Positions 17,081-26,076 of a stretch of 64,000 nucleotides of DNA are shown here, piece after piece; within the stretch, counting starts at the first letter, position 1; each line of letters opens with the position of its first letter. The stretch covers positions 2,294,001 to 2,358,000 of the forward strand of contig NZ_JACCBB010000001.1 in NCBI RefSeq assembly GCF_013409345.1. The letters run 5' to 3'. The translations under genes and the position numbers were made by a program. This stretch comes from Kineococcus aurantiacus (GTDB lineage Bacteria > Actinomycetota > Actinomycetes > Actinomycetales > Kineococcaceae). The notes under the pieces were generated by a model. The model ran no database searches, had not been told where the DNA came from, and saw only the letters and a list, made by a program, of their open reading frames with translations.

Positions 17081-18001
17081 GTGCACACCACCACCGCCGC
17101 GGACGTCCACGCCGCCGTCACCCGCACCGCCGGCCGCGTCCGCCGCACTCCCGTCCTGCCCGTCGGGCCCGGCCTGTGGCTGAAGCTGGAGTTCCTGCAG
17201 CACACCGGCACCTTCAAGGCCCGCGGCGCCTTCAACCGGCAGCTGCTGGCCCTGGAGCGCGGGGAGCTGGACCCCTCCCGCGGGGTCGTGGCCGCCTCCG
17301 GCGGCAACGCCGGGCTCGCCCACGCCCACGCCGCGGCCGAGCTGGGCGTGCCCGCCACCGTCTTCGTCCCCGAGACCGCACCGGCGGTGAAGGTGCGCAA
17401 GCTGCGGGCCCTGGGCGCGGACGTGCGGCTCGTGGGGCAGCAGTACGCCCAGGCCTACGAGGCGGCCGTCGCCCACGCGCGCGAGCGGGGCGCGGTCTTC
17501 TGCCACGCCTACGACCAGCCGGAGATCGCCGCCGGCGCCGGCACCCTCGCGGTGGAGGTCCTCCAGGACGTGCCGGACGTCGACACCGTCGTCGTCGCCG
17601 TCGGGGGCGGCGGGCTGTTCGCCGGGGTCGCGGCCGCCGTCGAGGGTTCCGCCCGCGTCGTCGCGGTCGAGCCGACGGGCGCCCCCACGCTGCACGAGGC
17701 CCTGGCCGCCGGCCGGCCCGTCGACGTCCCCGTCTCGGGGGTCGCCGCCGACTCCCTGGGCGCCCGCCGCATCGGCGACATCGGCTTCGACGTCGCCCGC
17801 CGCACCCGCCCCGTCAGCCTGCTCGTCGACGACGACGCCGTCGTCGCCGCGCGCCGCGACCTGTGGTCCCGCTTCCGGATCGCCGCCGAGCACGGGGCCG
17901 CGGCCGCCTGGGCCGGGCTCGACGCCTACCGGCCCGCCGACGGGGAACGGGTCGTCGTCGTGGTGTGCGGGGCGAACACCGACCCGGCCGACCTGGGGTG
18001 A
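17081..18001 (+). CDS. PLP-dependent threonine/serine dehydratase-like enzyme
   Basis: A 306-residue fold-type II PLP enzyme. Lys46 in TGTFKARGAFN is the Schiff-base lysine, SGGNAG (73-78) binds the substrate carboxylate, and GGGGLFAG (175-182) is the phosphate loop. Homologues dehydrate L-threonine or L-serine, or racemise serine; the family cannot be narrowed further. It has no ACT regulatory domain. GTG 17081 gives the normal N-terminus; an upstream frame to 16988 would run through the GlnR-like box. It is divergent from the urea/guanidine operon and may share its regulatory region. Confidence 0.85.
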   Translation: MHTTTAADVHAAVTRTAGRVRRTPVLPVGPGLWLKLEFLQHTGTFKARGAFNRQLLALERGELDPSRGVVAASGGNAGLAHAHAAAELGVPATVFVPETAPAVKVRKLRALGADVRLVGQQYAQAYEAAVAHARERGAVFCHAYDQPEIAAGAGTLAVEVLQDVPDVDTVVVAVGGGGLFAGVAAAVEGSARVVAVEPTGAPTLHEALAAGRPVDVPVSGVAADSLGARRIGDIGFDVARRTRPVSLLVDDDAVVAARRDLWSRFRIAAEHGAAAAWAGLDAYRPADGERVVVVVCGANTDPADLG

Positions 18002-18029
18002 ACCCCCCGCGGGGCGGCGCCGGGCGCGC

Positions 18030-18905
18030 TCAGGGGGCCGGCGCCACGTCGGCGAGGGTCGGCAGCCACTGCCGGGTGCGGTCCGCCATCGTCGGGACGC
18101 ACTCGACGAGGGCGCGGGTGTAGGGGTGCTCGGCGTGCTCGGCCAGCCGGGCCGAGGCGCCGAGCTCGACGAGCTCCCCGTCGTACATGACGCCCACGAC
18201 GTCGGTGTGCTCCAGGCACAGCAGGATGTCGTGGCTGATGACCAGGAGCGCGATGCCCTCCGACCGGGTCAGCTCGGTGAGCAGCTCCATCGCCCCCCGG
18301 GCCAGCGAGGCGTCGAGCGCGCTGGTCGGCTCGTCGGCCACCAGCAGCCGCGGGCCGCCGGCGAGGGCGACCGCGATCATGACCCGCTGCCGCATGCCCC
18401 CGGACAGCTCGTCGGGCCGGGCGCGCAGCACGCGGGAGACGTCGCGCAGCCCGACCCGCTCGAGCCAGTGGCCGGCGGCGTCGCGGGCGGCGCGGCCCCG
18501 GGTCCCCGCCCCGGCCAGGACGGCGCCCAGCTGCTTGCCGACCGGGCGCACGGGGTCCAGCGCGTTCATGGCGTCCTGGAACACCACGGCGGTCCCCGGC
18601 GTCCGCACCGGGATCGCGCCGCGGCCGCGGGGGACGACGGGACGGCCGTCGACGGTGAGTTCGTCCGCGGTGATCTCGACGTCCGCCGCCGCGGAGGCCA
18701 GCAGCCCCGTGACGGCCAGGGCGAGCGTCGTCTTGCCCGACCCCGACTGACCGACCAGCGCCATGCGCTGACCGGCGTGCAGGTCGAACGTGGCCCCCGA
18801 GACGGCCGGGTGGGCCGCACCCCCGGGGGTGCGGTAGCGCACGTCGAGACCGCGCACGCGCAGCAGCGGCCGGGCGGGGTTCTGCTGGGGGACGACCGGG
18901 GTCAC
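18030..18905 (-). CDS. Peptide-type ABC transporter ATP-binding protein (DppD-like), separated from its operon
   Basis: A 291-residue ATPase: Walker A GQSGSGKTT, signature ELSGGMRQRVMIA, Walker B LLVADEPTSALD, switch His in VISHDI, and the C-terminal peptide-transporter extension ending HPYTRALVECVP. Such importers need two ATPases (DppD and DppF); the operon starting at 34563 has only one, so this gene most likely supplies the second. It lies beyond the GntR gene, divergent from it. GTG 18905 has AAGAGGTGG in front; a longer frame to 18944 is less likely. Confidence 0.88.
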   Translation of the reverse strand: MTPVVPQQNPARPLLRVRGLDVRYRTPGGAAHPAVSGATFDLHAGQRMALVGQSGSGKTTLALAVTGLLASAAADVEITADELTVDGRPVVPRGRGAIPVRTPGTAVVFQDAMNALDPVRPVGKQLGAVLAGAGTRGRAARDAAGHWLERVGLRDVSRVLRARPDELSGGMRQRVMIAVALAGGPRLLVADEPTSALDASLARGAMELLTELTRSEGIALLVISHDILLCLEHTDVVGVMYDGELVELGASARLAEHAEHPYTRALVECVPTMADRTRQWLPTLADVAPAP

Positions 18906-18995
18906 GGGACCACCTCTTCCTGGGGGACGGGGTGCGGGTGGCACGTGGAACGGGGTCCACGCCCCGGCGCACGGTGCCTATTCTGAGCGGCGATA

Positions 18996-19005
18996 CGGAA
19001 TTCCG
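18996..19005. promoter_or_regulatory. Palindrome between the ATPase gene and the GntR gene
   Basis: CGGAATTCCG is a perfect 10-bp palindrome (TACGGAATTCCGGA with near-symmetric flanks) in the 125-bp region between the divergent starts at 18905 and 19031. It is 25 bp from the GntR ATG. A candidate GntR or other operator; short, so chance is possible. Confidence 0.35.
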
Positions 19006-19030
19006 GAAGAGTCGGGGAGGAGGACGGCGG

Positions 19031-19873
19031 ATGCCCACCGGTGACGCGCAGGAAGCCCGCCGGGCCGAGTTCGAGCGCGCGCGCCGGGCCCGCACCGAGG
19101 AGGTGCAGACGTCGCCGCGGCGCGTCTACGAACTGATCCGCTCGATGATCCGCCGCGGCACCGCGTCCCCGGACACGGCGCTGGGCGAGGCCGAACTCGT
19201 CCGGCACCTGGGAGCGAGCCGCAACGCCGTGCGCCGCGCGCTGCAGATGCTGGCCGACGACGGGGTGGTGGTCCGCCAGCGCCGGGCCGGGACCAGCGTC
19301 CTGCACGACATCGTCGCCGTCCACGACGGCGAGGTGGGCCCGCGGGCCTACGAGGGCGCGGCCGACGAGGGGCGTTTGCGGGTCAGCACCCTGGAGTGCC
19401 GGCGCATCAGCACCCCGCCGGTGGTGCAGCAGGGCCTGGGCACGGACGTGGTGTCCGTGCTGCTCCTGGAGCAGGTCGGGTTCGTCGGCGGGGCCCCGCT
19501 GTACCTGCGCGTGGGGTACAACGTGACGGACCTCACCGCGGAGGAGTTCACCACCCGCATCGAGGAGAACCACGTGCGCTACCCGCCGATCGCGGAGGTG
19601 TTCGAGAGCCTCTTCGACGTCCCCTACGGCGGCAGCAGCTCGGTCGTCGAGGCGGTGTCCTGCGAGGAGCGGGCGGCGGGTCTGCTCGGGGTCCCGGAGG
19701 GTTCCCCGGTGCTGCTGCGCGAGCTCACGACCCGCCAGACCGACGGGACCCCCCGGGAGCTGAGCTTCACCCACTTCCGGGGGGACCGCGTCGCGCTGCT
19801 CGGCGGGGACCACGGCCCCCAGCGCGCCGTGGGGTCCGGGGGTTTCGCCGACGTCGACCTCCCCCTGCAGTAG
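19031..19873 (+). CDS. GntR-family regulator with UTRA domain
   Basis: A 280-residue HutC/UTRA-type regulator. The winged HTH spans about residues 25-90 (VYELIRSMIRRGTASPDTAL, then GEAELVRHLGASRNAVRRAL), followed by the UTRA ligand domain (LLLEQVGFVGGAPLYLRVGY ... LRELTTRQTDGTPRELSFTH). ATG 19031 is preceded by GGGAGGAGG. It is divergent from the stray ABC ATPase and convergent with the 3' end of the LLM operon, so it is the best candidate local regulator of the transporter/monooxygenase cluster. The effector would be a small molecule linked to the substrate. Confidence 0.88.
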   Translation: MPTGDAQEARRAEFERARRARTEEVQTSPRRVYELIRSMIRRGTASPDTALGEAELVRHLGASRNAVRRALQMLADDGVVVRQRRAGTSVLHDIVAVHDGEVGPRAYEGAADEGRLRVSTLECRRISTPPVVQQGLGTDVVSVLLLEQVGFVGGAPLYLRVGYNVTDLTAEEFTTRIEENHVRYPPIAEVFESLFDVPYGGSSSVVEAVSCEERAAGLLGVPEGSPVLLRELTTRQTDGTPRELSFTHFRGDRVALLGGDHGPQRAVGSGGFADVDLPLQ

Positions 19874-19889
19874 CACCTCGGGCAGCACC

Positions 19890-21179
19890 TCAGGCCGACA
19901 GCAGGTTCTCGCGGAACGTGCCGTGCGGGTACCGGTCCCGCAGCAGACCGCGCCGGCGCAGGGCCGGCGCGAGGCCGTCGCCGATCTCGGTGAGGTTCTT
20001 CCGGGTGACCGGGGCGGCGATGAGGAACCCGTCCCCACCCACCTCCTCCATGATCTCCCCCATGCGCTCGGCGACGGTGTCCGGCGAGCCGCACAGCTCC
20101 ACCGACTCGGTCGTGCGGTGGTTGGTCGCGATCTCCCGCAACGTCTTCCCGTTGCGGAACATGTCGGCGACGGTCCCCTGGTGGCCGTTGTTGCCCGACA
20201 GGTCCGGCAGCGGTGCGTCGACGTCGAACTGCGAGAAGTCCGTGCTGGTGAAGTACGACAGGGCCGCCAGCACCCCGTCGACGTTGGACCGCTGCGCCTC
20301 CCGCAGCCGGTCCCGCCTGGCGAGCGCCTCGTCGTCGGTGTCGCCGAGGATCGGGTTCACCAGGAACATGACCTTGGCGTCGTCGGCACCGCGGCCGTTG
20401 TCCACGAGCCGCTTGGCGATGTCGAGCTTGTAGTCGCGCATGGCCGCGACGCCGGTCTGGGCCGCGATGATCGTGTCGGCGTGCTTCGCGCCGAAGGCCC
20501 GGCCCGCCGGCGAGGCGCCGGCCTGGCAGAGCACCGGGCCGCCCTGCGGGCCGGCCGGCAGGTTCAGCGGCCCGCGCGAGCGGTAGTGGGTCCCTACGTG
20601 GTCGACGGTGTGAATCTTCGTGTGGTCGGCGAACACCCCGGACCGCGGGTCGAGCACGAGCGCGTCGGGTTCCCAGGACGCCCACAGCTTGCGGCACACC
20701 TCGACCCACTCGTCGGCCATCTCGTAGCGCAGGTCGTGCTGGACGTGCTTGTCCAGGCCGTAGTTCTGGGCCGCGCCGTCGGCCGAGGCCGTCACCAGGT
20801 TGATCCCCACCCGGCCGCCCGTGACGTGGTCCAGCGTCTGGAACAGCCGGGCGGCCAGGAACGGCGGGTAGAAGGTCGTCGCGACCGTGGCGATGATCCC
20901 GATGTGCCGCGTCGCGGCGGCCATGAGCGGGACCAGCGGCAGCGGGTCGAACCGGACCTGGACGCCCCGCGCCACCGAGCTCTCGAAGGTGCCGCGGAAC
21001 ACGTCGGGCAGCACCGAGGAGTCCTCGAGCATCACGTAGTCGAAACCGGCGCGTTCCAGCGTCGTCGCCATGTCGACGAACAGGCCGGGCCTGCCCAGGT
21101 CCTGGGGCTGGTTCCCGCTCCACGGCTGGTTCCAGCCGTAGACGCCGAAACCGGTCGTGGCGAACCATCCGAGGTGCAT
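19890..21179 (-). CDS. LLM-class flavin-dependent monooxygenase (NtaA/SnaA/DszA type)
   Basis: A 429-residue TIM-barrel monooxygenase that uses reduced FMN and O2. Family marks: N-terminal HLGWFATTGFGVYGWNQPWS, the barrel strand FDYVMLEDSSVLPD, TTFYPPFLAARLFQTLDHVT, FMN-contact region GGRVGINLVTASADGAAQNY, RSRGPLNLP, and VLCQAGASPAGRAFGAKHAD. It is the last gene of the 12-gene minus-strand operon; its ATG overlaps the previous stop (ATGA). It groups by eye with the 27393 paralogue (shared GFGV..WNQPWSG start). Substrate unknown; relatives act on nitrilotriacetate, EDTA, dibenzothiophene sulfone or pristinamycin precursors. Confidence 0.9.
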   Translation of the reverse strand: MHLGWFATTGFGVYGWNQPWSGNQPQDLGRPGLFVDMATTLERAGFDYVMLEDSSVLPDVFRGTFESSVARGVQVRFDPLPLVPLMAAATRHIGIIATVATTFYPPFLAARLFQTLDHVTGGRVGINLVTASADGAAQNYGLDKHVQHDLRYEMADEWVEVCRKLWASWEPDALVLDPRSGVFADHTKIHTVDHVGTHYRSRGPLNLPAGPQGGPVLCQAGASPAGRAFGAKHADTIIAAQTGVAAMRDYKLDIAKRLVDNGRGADDAKVMFLVNPILGDTDDEALARRDRLREAQRSNVDGVLAALSYFTSTDFSQFDVDAPLPDLSGNNGHQGTVADMFRNGKTLREIATNHRTTESVELCGSPDTVAERMGEIMEEVGGDGFLIAAPVTRKNLTEIGDGLAPALRRRGLLRDRYPHGTFRENLLSA

Positions 21180-22105
21180 CAGTCCATCTCCAGGTGTTCT
21201 CGCAGGGTGGTGGTCCCGGGGTTCCGGGCGGGGCCGAGCACACCGGCCCGGACGAGGTCGGGGACGAGGCCGGCGGTGACGTCGGCCAGCGCGCGGTCGA
21301 GCGCCGGACCCGTGACGAGGGGCAGGTCGAGCAGGAAACCGTCGGCACCGCGGTCGCGGACGGCGGCGAGGAGGTCCGCGGGGCGGGTGCCGGCGGGAAC
21401 ACGGACCAGGACGGTGCAGGCCGTCACGGCGCGGCCGGCCGCGACCAGCCCGGCGCGCAGCCGCGCGACGGCGTCGGCGTGCCGGTCGCGCGCCGCGTGC
21501 ACGCCGTCGTCGCCGGTGGCCAGGACGAGGACGTCGGCCCGCCGGGCGGCGACGTCGACGACCTCGGGCGCGGCGCCGTCGAGGACGACGACGGGCTGGC
21601 GGCGCGGGGGGACCGTGTTCAGCGGCCCCCGCACCCGGTAGTGGGTCCCCGCGTGGTCGACGGGGTGGACCTTGCGGTGGTCGGCGTAGGCGCCGCTCAC
21701 CCGGTCCCGGACGACGGCGCCGGGTTCCCACGAGGCGCACAACCGGGCCACGACGTCGAGGTGCTCGTCGACCCGGCCGGGGTCGGCGGCGGTGTCGGTG
21801 CACCACCACCCCGACCGGCCGTGCGTGAGGTGGTCCAGGGTCACGAGCTCCCGGGCGAGCAGGTACGGCGGCACCTCCGCGCTGCGCGTCCCGGCCAGGA
21901 CCGCGGGTGCCGCGGGGACGGCGGAGGCGAACGCCGCGAGCGCCGACCCCTCCAGCTGCGGGCCCTCCCCCGCCGGGTCGACGAGGACGAGACCGGCCCC
22001 GGCGCGCCCGAGGCGGCGCAGCAGCTCCACCGCGGCGTCACCGTCGGCGGCCCAGCGGGGGAAGGTCGTCACGGCTCCCCAGCGCCAGCGGGCGGACCCG
22101 GTCAC
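21179..22105 (-). CDS. Degenerate LLM-like protein lacking the FMN-binding motif
   Basis: A 308-residue LLM paralogue, about 120 residues shorter than its neighbours. It keeps LLARELVTLDHLTHGRSGWW, the segment ASWEPGAVVRDRVSGAYADH and RVRGPLNTVP, but the stretch that should read NVVTSxxDRAAQNFG is replaced by a short CTDTAADPGRVDEHLD, and the usual catalytic N-terminus (HLGWF) and the CQAGGSPRGR loop (here VVLDGAAPEV) are lost. It probably does not bind FMN in the standard way; it could be a pseudoenzyme or partner subunit. The frame is intact and coupled to both neighbours (GTGA and ATGA), so it is translated and not an obvious pseudogene. Confidence 0.75.
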   Translation of the reverse strand: MTGSARWRWGAVTTFPRWAADGDAAVELLRRLGRAGAGLVLVDPAGEGPQLEGSALAAFASAVPAAPAVLAGTRSAEVPPYLLARELVTLDHLTHGRSGWWCTDTAADPGRVDEHLDVVARLCASWEPGAVVRDRVSGAYADHRKVHPVDHAGTHYRVRGPLNTVPPRRQPVVVLDGAAPEVVDVAARRADVLVLATGDDGVHAARDRHADAVARLRAGLVAAGRAVTACTVLVRVPAGTRPADLLAAVRDRGADGFLLDLPLVTGPALDRALADVTAGLVPDLVRAGVLGPARNPGTTTLREHLEMD

Positions 22106-23340
22106 GGCGCGACCCCCAGCGCGACCCCCGCGGCGTCGGTGACGCCCCGCCGGCGGCGCAGCCGCTCGCGCAGCCCCTCCCCCGGGACACCGCGGCCGGC
22201 CAGCCCGCGGCGGCGCAGTTCCGGCATCAGCCCGTCGCAGACCTCGCGCACGTAGCGGCGGGTCAGGACGCCGCCACCGCCGCCGAACAGCAGGAACCCG
22301 TCGCCGCCGACCTCGTCGAGGACCTCGACCATGCGGTCGGCCACGCCCTCGGCGGTCCCGGCGAGGCGCACCGACTCGGTGCGCTGCGTGCTGAGCACCT
22401 CCCGCAGCGTCCGGCCGGCGGCCATCCGGCGCAGGTTGTCGAGGATGCTGCGGCTGCCCTGGGTGCTCGTGGACTCCGGCAGCGGCGCGTCGAGGTCGAA
22501 GGCGGAGAAGTCGATGTCACCGGACAGCTGCACGATCCGCCGCCACAGGGCCGCCCCGGTCGGGGCGTAGAACCTCTCGGCGTACTGCTGCGCCAGTTCG
22601 TCGGTCTCGGCGACCAGCGGGGTCACCATGAACAGCACCTGCACGTCGTCGGCGGACCGTCCCGCGGCGACGGCCGCGTCGCGGACCCGCTCGCGGTACT
22701 CGCGCATGGCGGCCACCCCGTGCGGGGCGGCGACGACGACGTCGGCGAAGCGGCCGGCGAGCTCGATGCCCGCGGGGGAGGCGCCGGCCTGGCAGATCAC
22801 CGGGCGGTCCCCGACCGGCGGGGTCGAGGAGCCCCACAGGGCGTGGACCGTCTCCAGGTACTCCTGCGCCCGGGCGTAGCGCTCGGCGTGCGGCGGCAGG
22901 ACGTCCATGCCGAAGTTCTGCGCGGCCCGGTCCCCCGTCGACGTCACGACGTTCCAGCCGGCCCGGCCACCGGAGAGGTGGTCCAGCGCGGCGTACTTGC
23001 GGGCCAGCAGTTCCGGCGGGTAGAAGGTGCTCGACGCGGTGGCGATGAGCCCGATCGTCGAGGTCTCGGCCGCGAGGCGGGCCACCAAGGGCAGCGGGTC
23101 GGACTTCGGGGCCCGCGAGTTCGTCCGCAGCTCCGCCTCGAACGTGCCGCCGACGATGTCGGCGAGGTAGCTGATGTCCTCCAGCACGACGAGGTCCACG
23201 CCGGCGCGTTCGAGTTCGCGGACGGTCTCGATCGCGAAGGTGCCGTCGATCCACTCCTCACCGGCGTCACCGGCCCAGGGGCCGGTCCAGTCGGGGACGA
23301 GGTAGCTGGTGAACCAGCCGACGGTGAAGGGTCGGGGCAC
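22102..23340 (-). CDS. LLM-class flavin-dependent monooxygenase with internal deletion
   Basis: A 412-residue paralogue with intact FMN region (LDHLSGGRAGWN, VVTSTGDRAAQNFGMD) and STFYPPELLARKYA. After residue about 170 (HALWGSS) it jumps directly to TPPVGDRPVICQAGASPAG: about 38-40 residues that all full-length paralogues carry here (the DALVLDRERGVYVDHEKVH ... RGPLN block) are missing, in frame. The C-terminus is also divergent and Arg-rich. GTG 23340 has GGAGGA in front; the stop overlaps the next gene. The deletion lies near the active-site entrance and should change substrate choice or activity. Confidence 0.87.
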   Translation of the reverse strand: MPRPFTVGWFTSYLVPDWTGPWAGDAGEEWIDGTFAIETVRELERAGVDLVVLEDISYLADIVGGTFEAELRTNSRAPKSDPLPLVARLAAETSTIGLIATASSTFYPPELLARKYAALDHLSGGRAGWNVVTSTGDRAAQNFGMDVLPPHAERYARAQEYLETVHALWGSSTPPVGDRPVICQAGASPAGIELAGRFADVVVAAPHGVAAMREYRERVRDAAVAAGRSADDVQVLFMVTPLVAETDELAQQYAERFYAPTGAALWRRIVQLSGDIDFSAFDLDAPLPESTSTQGSRSILDNLRRMAAGRTLREVLSTQRTESVRLAGTAEGVADRMVEVLDEVGGDGFLLFGGGGGVLTRRYVREVCDGLMPELRRRGLAGRGVPGEGLRERLRRRRGVTDAAGVALGVAP

Positions 23341-23352
23341 AGGGGTCCTCCG

Positions 23353-24648
23353 TCAGAAGTCGAGCAGGTTGTCGCGGAACCGTTCGTGGGTGTAGGCGGT
23401 GCGGGTCAGGCCGCGCCGCTGCAGGGCCGGGACGAGTCCCTCGGTGATCCCGCCGACGAAGCGCCGGCCGATGTTGCCGGTGAACAGGAACCCGTCGCCG
23501 CCGACGTGCTCCATCGTCTCGCCCATCTGCTCGGCGACCGACTCGGGGGTTCCCACGAAGTGCAGCACCTTGTTCATGGAGGCGATCGCCGCCTCCCGGA
23601 CGGTGCTCCCGTTCCTCAGGAAGCTCGCCAGGGACGACTGGTGGCCGTTGGTGCGCACGTCGAGGTCGGCGATCGGCGTGTCCAGGTCGAAGGCGGCGAA
23701 GTCGACCTCGCTCACGGCGGACATGTGCGCCAGGGAGACCTCGATCTTCGTCTCGGTCGGGGTGCGCACCACCTCGGCCTTGGCGCGCGCCTCCTCCTCC
23801 GTGTCCCCCAGCACGGGGGTCGTGATGAACATGATCTTGCAGTCGTCCGGGTTCCGGCCGATCGCGACCATGCGGGCCCGCACGTCGTCGCGGTACTCCT
23901 TCATCTCGTCCGGGTCCGAGAGCATCGCCAGGACGGTGTCGGCGTTCCGGGCGGCGAAGTCGCGCCCGCGGGGGGAACCCCCGGCCTGGCAGAGGACGGG
24001 CCGGCCCTGCGGGGGGCGCGTGAGGTTCAGCGGGCCCCGGGTCGCGAAGTGCTTGCCGCGGTGGTCCAGCACGTGGACCTTCTCGTGGTCGACGTACACG
24101 CCCCGCTCGCGGTCCAGGACGAGGGCGTCCGGTTCCCAGCTGTCCCAGAGCCGGCCGACGACGTCGACGAACTCGTCGGCCCGTTCGTAGCGCTCGTCGT
24201 GCGCGGGCAGGGCGTCCATGCCGTGGTTCTGCGCGGCGCGGTCCTCGCTGGAGGTCACGACGTTCCAGCCGATGCGCCCGTGGGAGATGTGGTCCAGCGT
24301 CGCGAACCGGCGGGCCAGCAGCCACGGCGGGTAGAACGACGTGGACGCTGTCGCCACGATGCCGATGCGCTCGGTGGCGGCGGCCAGCAGCGGGGCGAGC
24401 ACCACCGGGTCGTGCTTGGGGGCGTAGAGGCCGTGCTTGAGGTCGGCCCGCATCGACCCCTCGTAGGCGTCGCTGACCATCGAGGAGTCCTCGAGCATGA
24501 CGTAGTCGAAGCAGGCGCGCTCCAGGGCGCGGGTGAACTCGACGTGGGCGTCGCCGCGGGGCCAGTCGCGGCCCTCGGTACCGGCCCACGGGTGGTTCCA
24601 CGGCGGGTTGCTGAAGTTGGTGAACCACCCCAGGTGGAACATCGGCAC
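23353..24648 (-). CDS. LLM-class flavin-dependent monooxygenase
   Basis: A 431-residue paralogue with all family blocks: FHLGWFTNFSNPPWNHPWAG, CFDYVMLEDSSMVSDAYEGS, TSFYPPWLLARRFATLDHIS, GRIGWNVVTSSEDRAAQNHG, VYVDHEKVHVLDHRGKHFAT and VLCQAGGSPRGRDFAARNAD. It resembles the 28715 and 34936 paralogues most (SSMVSD, SSEDRAAQN). GTG 24648 has GAGGAG at 5 bases; ATG 24642 is an alternative two codons in. It follows the MFS gene by 22 bp in the operon. Confidence 0.92.
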   Translation of the reverse strand: MPMFHLGWFTNFSNPPWNHPWAGTEGRDWPRGDAHVEFTRALERACFDYVMLEDSSMVSDAYEGSMRADLKHGLYAPKHDPVVLAPLLAAATERIGIVATASTSFYPPWLLARRFATLDHISHGRIGWNVVTSSEDRAAQNHGMDALPAHDERYERADEFVDVVGRLWDSWEPDALVLDRERGVYVDHEKVHVLDHRGKHFATRGPLNLTRPPQGRPVLCQAGGSPRGRDFAARNADTVLAMLSDPDEMKEYRDDVRARMVAIGRNPDDCKIMFITTPVLGDTEEEARAKAEVVRTPTETKIEVSLAHMSAVSEVDFAAFDLDTPIADLDVRTNGHQSSLASFLRNGSTVREAAIASMNKVLHFVGTPESVAEQMGETMEHVGGDGFLFTGNIGRRFVGGITEGLVPALQRRGLTRTAYTHERFRDNLLDF

Positions 24649-24670
24649 GGGGACTCCTCGGGTCGTCGGG

Positions 24671-26071
24671 TCAGGCGGCGAGCTGGGTGGCGCGGACGCG
24701 GAACGGTTCCTCCGCGTGCAGACCGCGGTTCCAGGCGGGGACGACGGCCAGCAGCGAGAGGCAGGCCAGGACGGCGAAGCAGACGACGACACCGGCCGAA
24801 CCGGTGATCGCCAGGCCCACCGCGACCGCGACGGTGACGGCGGTGTTGTCGACGGCCACGCGCAGGCCGTTGACCATCCCGGCCTGCCCCGCGTCGCCGC
24901 CGACGTTGAGCGCGGCCGCGTTGGCGGTCTTGAAGATCCCGCCGGTGAGGCCGATCGCGCACAGCAGCGCCCACAGCGGGACGGACTCCGCCGGGCCGGC
25001 GAAGTGCAGTGCGATGAGCGCCAGCACGACGGTCGAGCCGGTGACGGCGGCGGTGGTGAGGGCCCGGCCGGAGAACAGCGGCGACAACCGCCCGGCCACC
25101 AGCGACGCGGTCGCCGTCCCGACGGCCAGCGCGGTCACCTGGACCCCCGCCTCCAGCGGGGAGGACCCGCCGTCCTGCTGCAGGTGCCAGACGACGACGA
25201 CGGCGACCGACCCCTCGGCCAGCGTCGACAGACCGGTGGCGCCGTAGGCGGACCCGCGGAACCGTTCCCGCAGCAGGCCCAGGTCGACGACCGGGTCACC
25301 GGCGCGGCGCTCCACCAGGAGCAGGACGGCGCCGGCGGCCGCGGCCACCACGAGGGCGCCGACCGCCGTCGGCGTCCACCCGGACGCACCGGCCTGGTTC
25401 GCGCCGAACACCACCGCGGCCATGAGCGTCGCCGACGCGAGGGCACCGGCCACGTCGGGCCGGCCGGCCCGGCGGGGCGCGCGCGGGACCCGCGGCAGGG
25501 CGAACCCGGCCCACACGAGCCCGACGAGCCCCAGCGGGGCGCCCACCGCGAACACCGCGCGCCAGCCGACGGCCTCGGTGAGGACCCCGCTGACGAGCGG
25601 CCCGATCGCGGTCGCGACGGACATGATGCCGATGTTCGCGCCGATCCCGACGGCGAGCCGGCTGGGCGGGAAGACCTCCACCAGCAGCGCCGTGGAGTTG
25701 GTGATGACGCAGGCCGCCCCGAGCCCCTGCACCCCCCGCAGCGCCACGACCAGCCAGGGGTCGGACGCGAAGGTGGTGCCCGCGACCGAGAGGGTGCACA
25801 GGGCCAGCCCCGTCAGGTACACCGGGCGGCGGCCGCACGCGTCGGCCACCCGCCCGGCGACGAGGATGAGCGCCGAGCACGCCAGCAGGTAGGCGAGCAG
25901 GAACCACTGCCCCTGCACCCCGCTCGCGTCGAGGTCCTCGATCATCGCCGGGAGGGCGACCGGGACCATGCTCACGCTGGAGAACGCCACGACGAGCCCC
26001 AGGGCCGTGGAGGACACGGTGAGCCAGGCCGCGCGGGGGATCCGCACGGGCGCGGGGCGGTCCGAGGGCAC
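24671..26071 (-). CDS. MFS transporter, DHA2-like
   Basis: A 466-residue integral membrane protein with 12-14 hydrophobic segments. MFS marks include the loop 2-3 motif (LLACSALILVAGRVADACGR RPVYLTG split over TM2/3) and GVQGLGAACVITNSTALLVE in the fourth/fifth helices. DHA2-type proteins are proton-driven exporters of drugs or metabolites. Its location between LLM genes, with 5-bp and 22-bp gaps, suggests export of a product or toxic intermediate, or extra uptake. GTG 26071 start. Confidence 0.88.
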   Translation of the reverse strand: MPSDRPAPVRIPRAAWLTVSSTALGLVVAFSSVSMVPVALPAMIEDLDASGVQGQWFLLAYLLACSALILVAGRVADACGRRPVYLTGLALCTLSVAGTTFASDPWLVVALRGVQGLGAACVITNSTALLVEVFPPSRLAVGIGANIGIMSVATAIGPLVSGVLTEAVGWRAVFAVGAPLGLVGLVWAGFALPRVPRAPRRAGRPDVAGALASATLMAAVVFGANQAGASGWTPTAVGALVVAAAAGAVLLLVERRAGDPVVDLGLLRERFRGSAYGATGLSTLAEGSVAVVVVWHLQQDGGSSPLEAGVQVTALAVGTATASLVAGRLSPLFSGRALTTAAVTGSTVVLALIALHFAGPAESVPLWALLCAIGLTGGIFKTANAAALNVGGDAGQAGMVNGLRVAVDNTAVTVAVAVGLAITGSAGVVVCFAVLACLSLLAVVPAWNRGLHAEEPFRVRATQLAA

Positions 26072-26076
26072 GCGGA

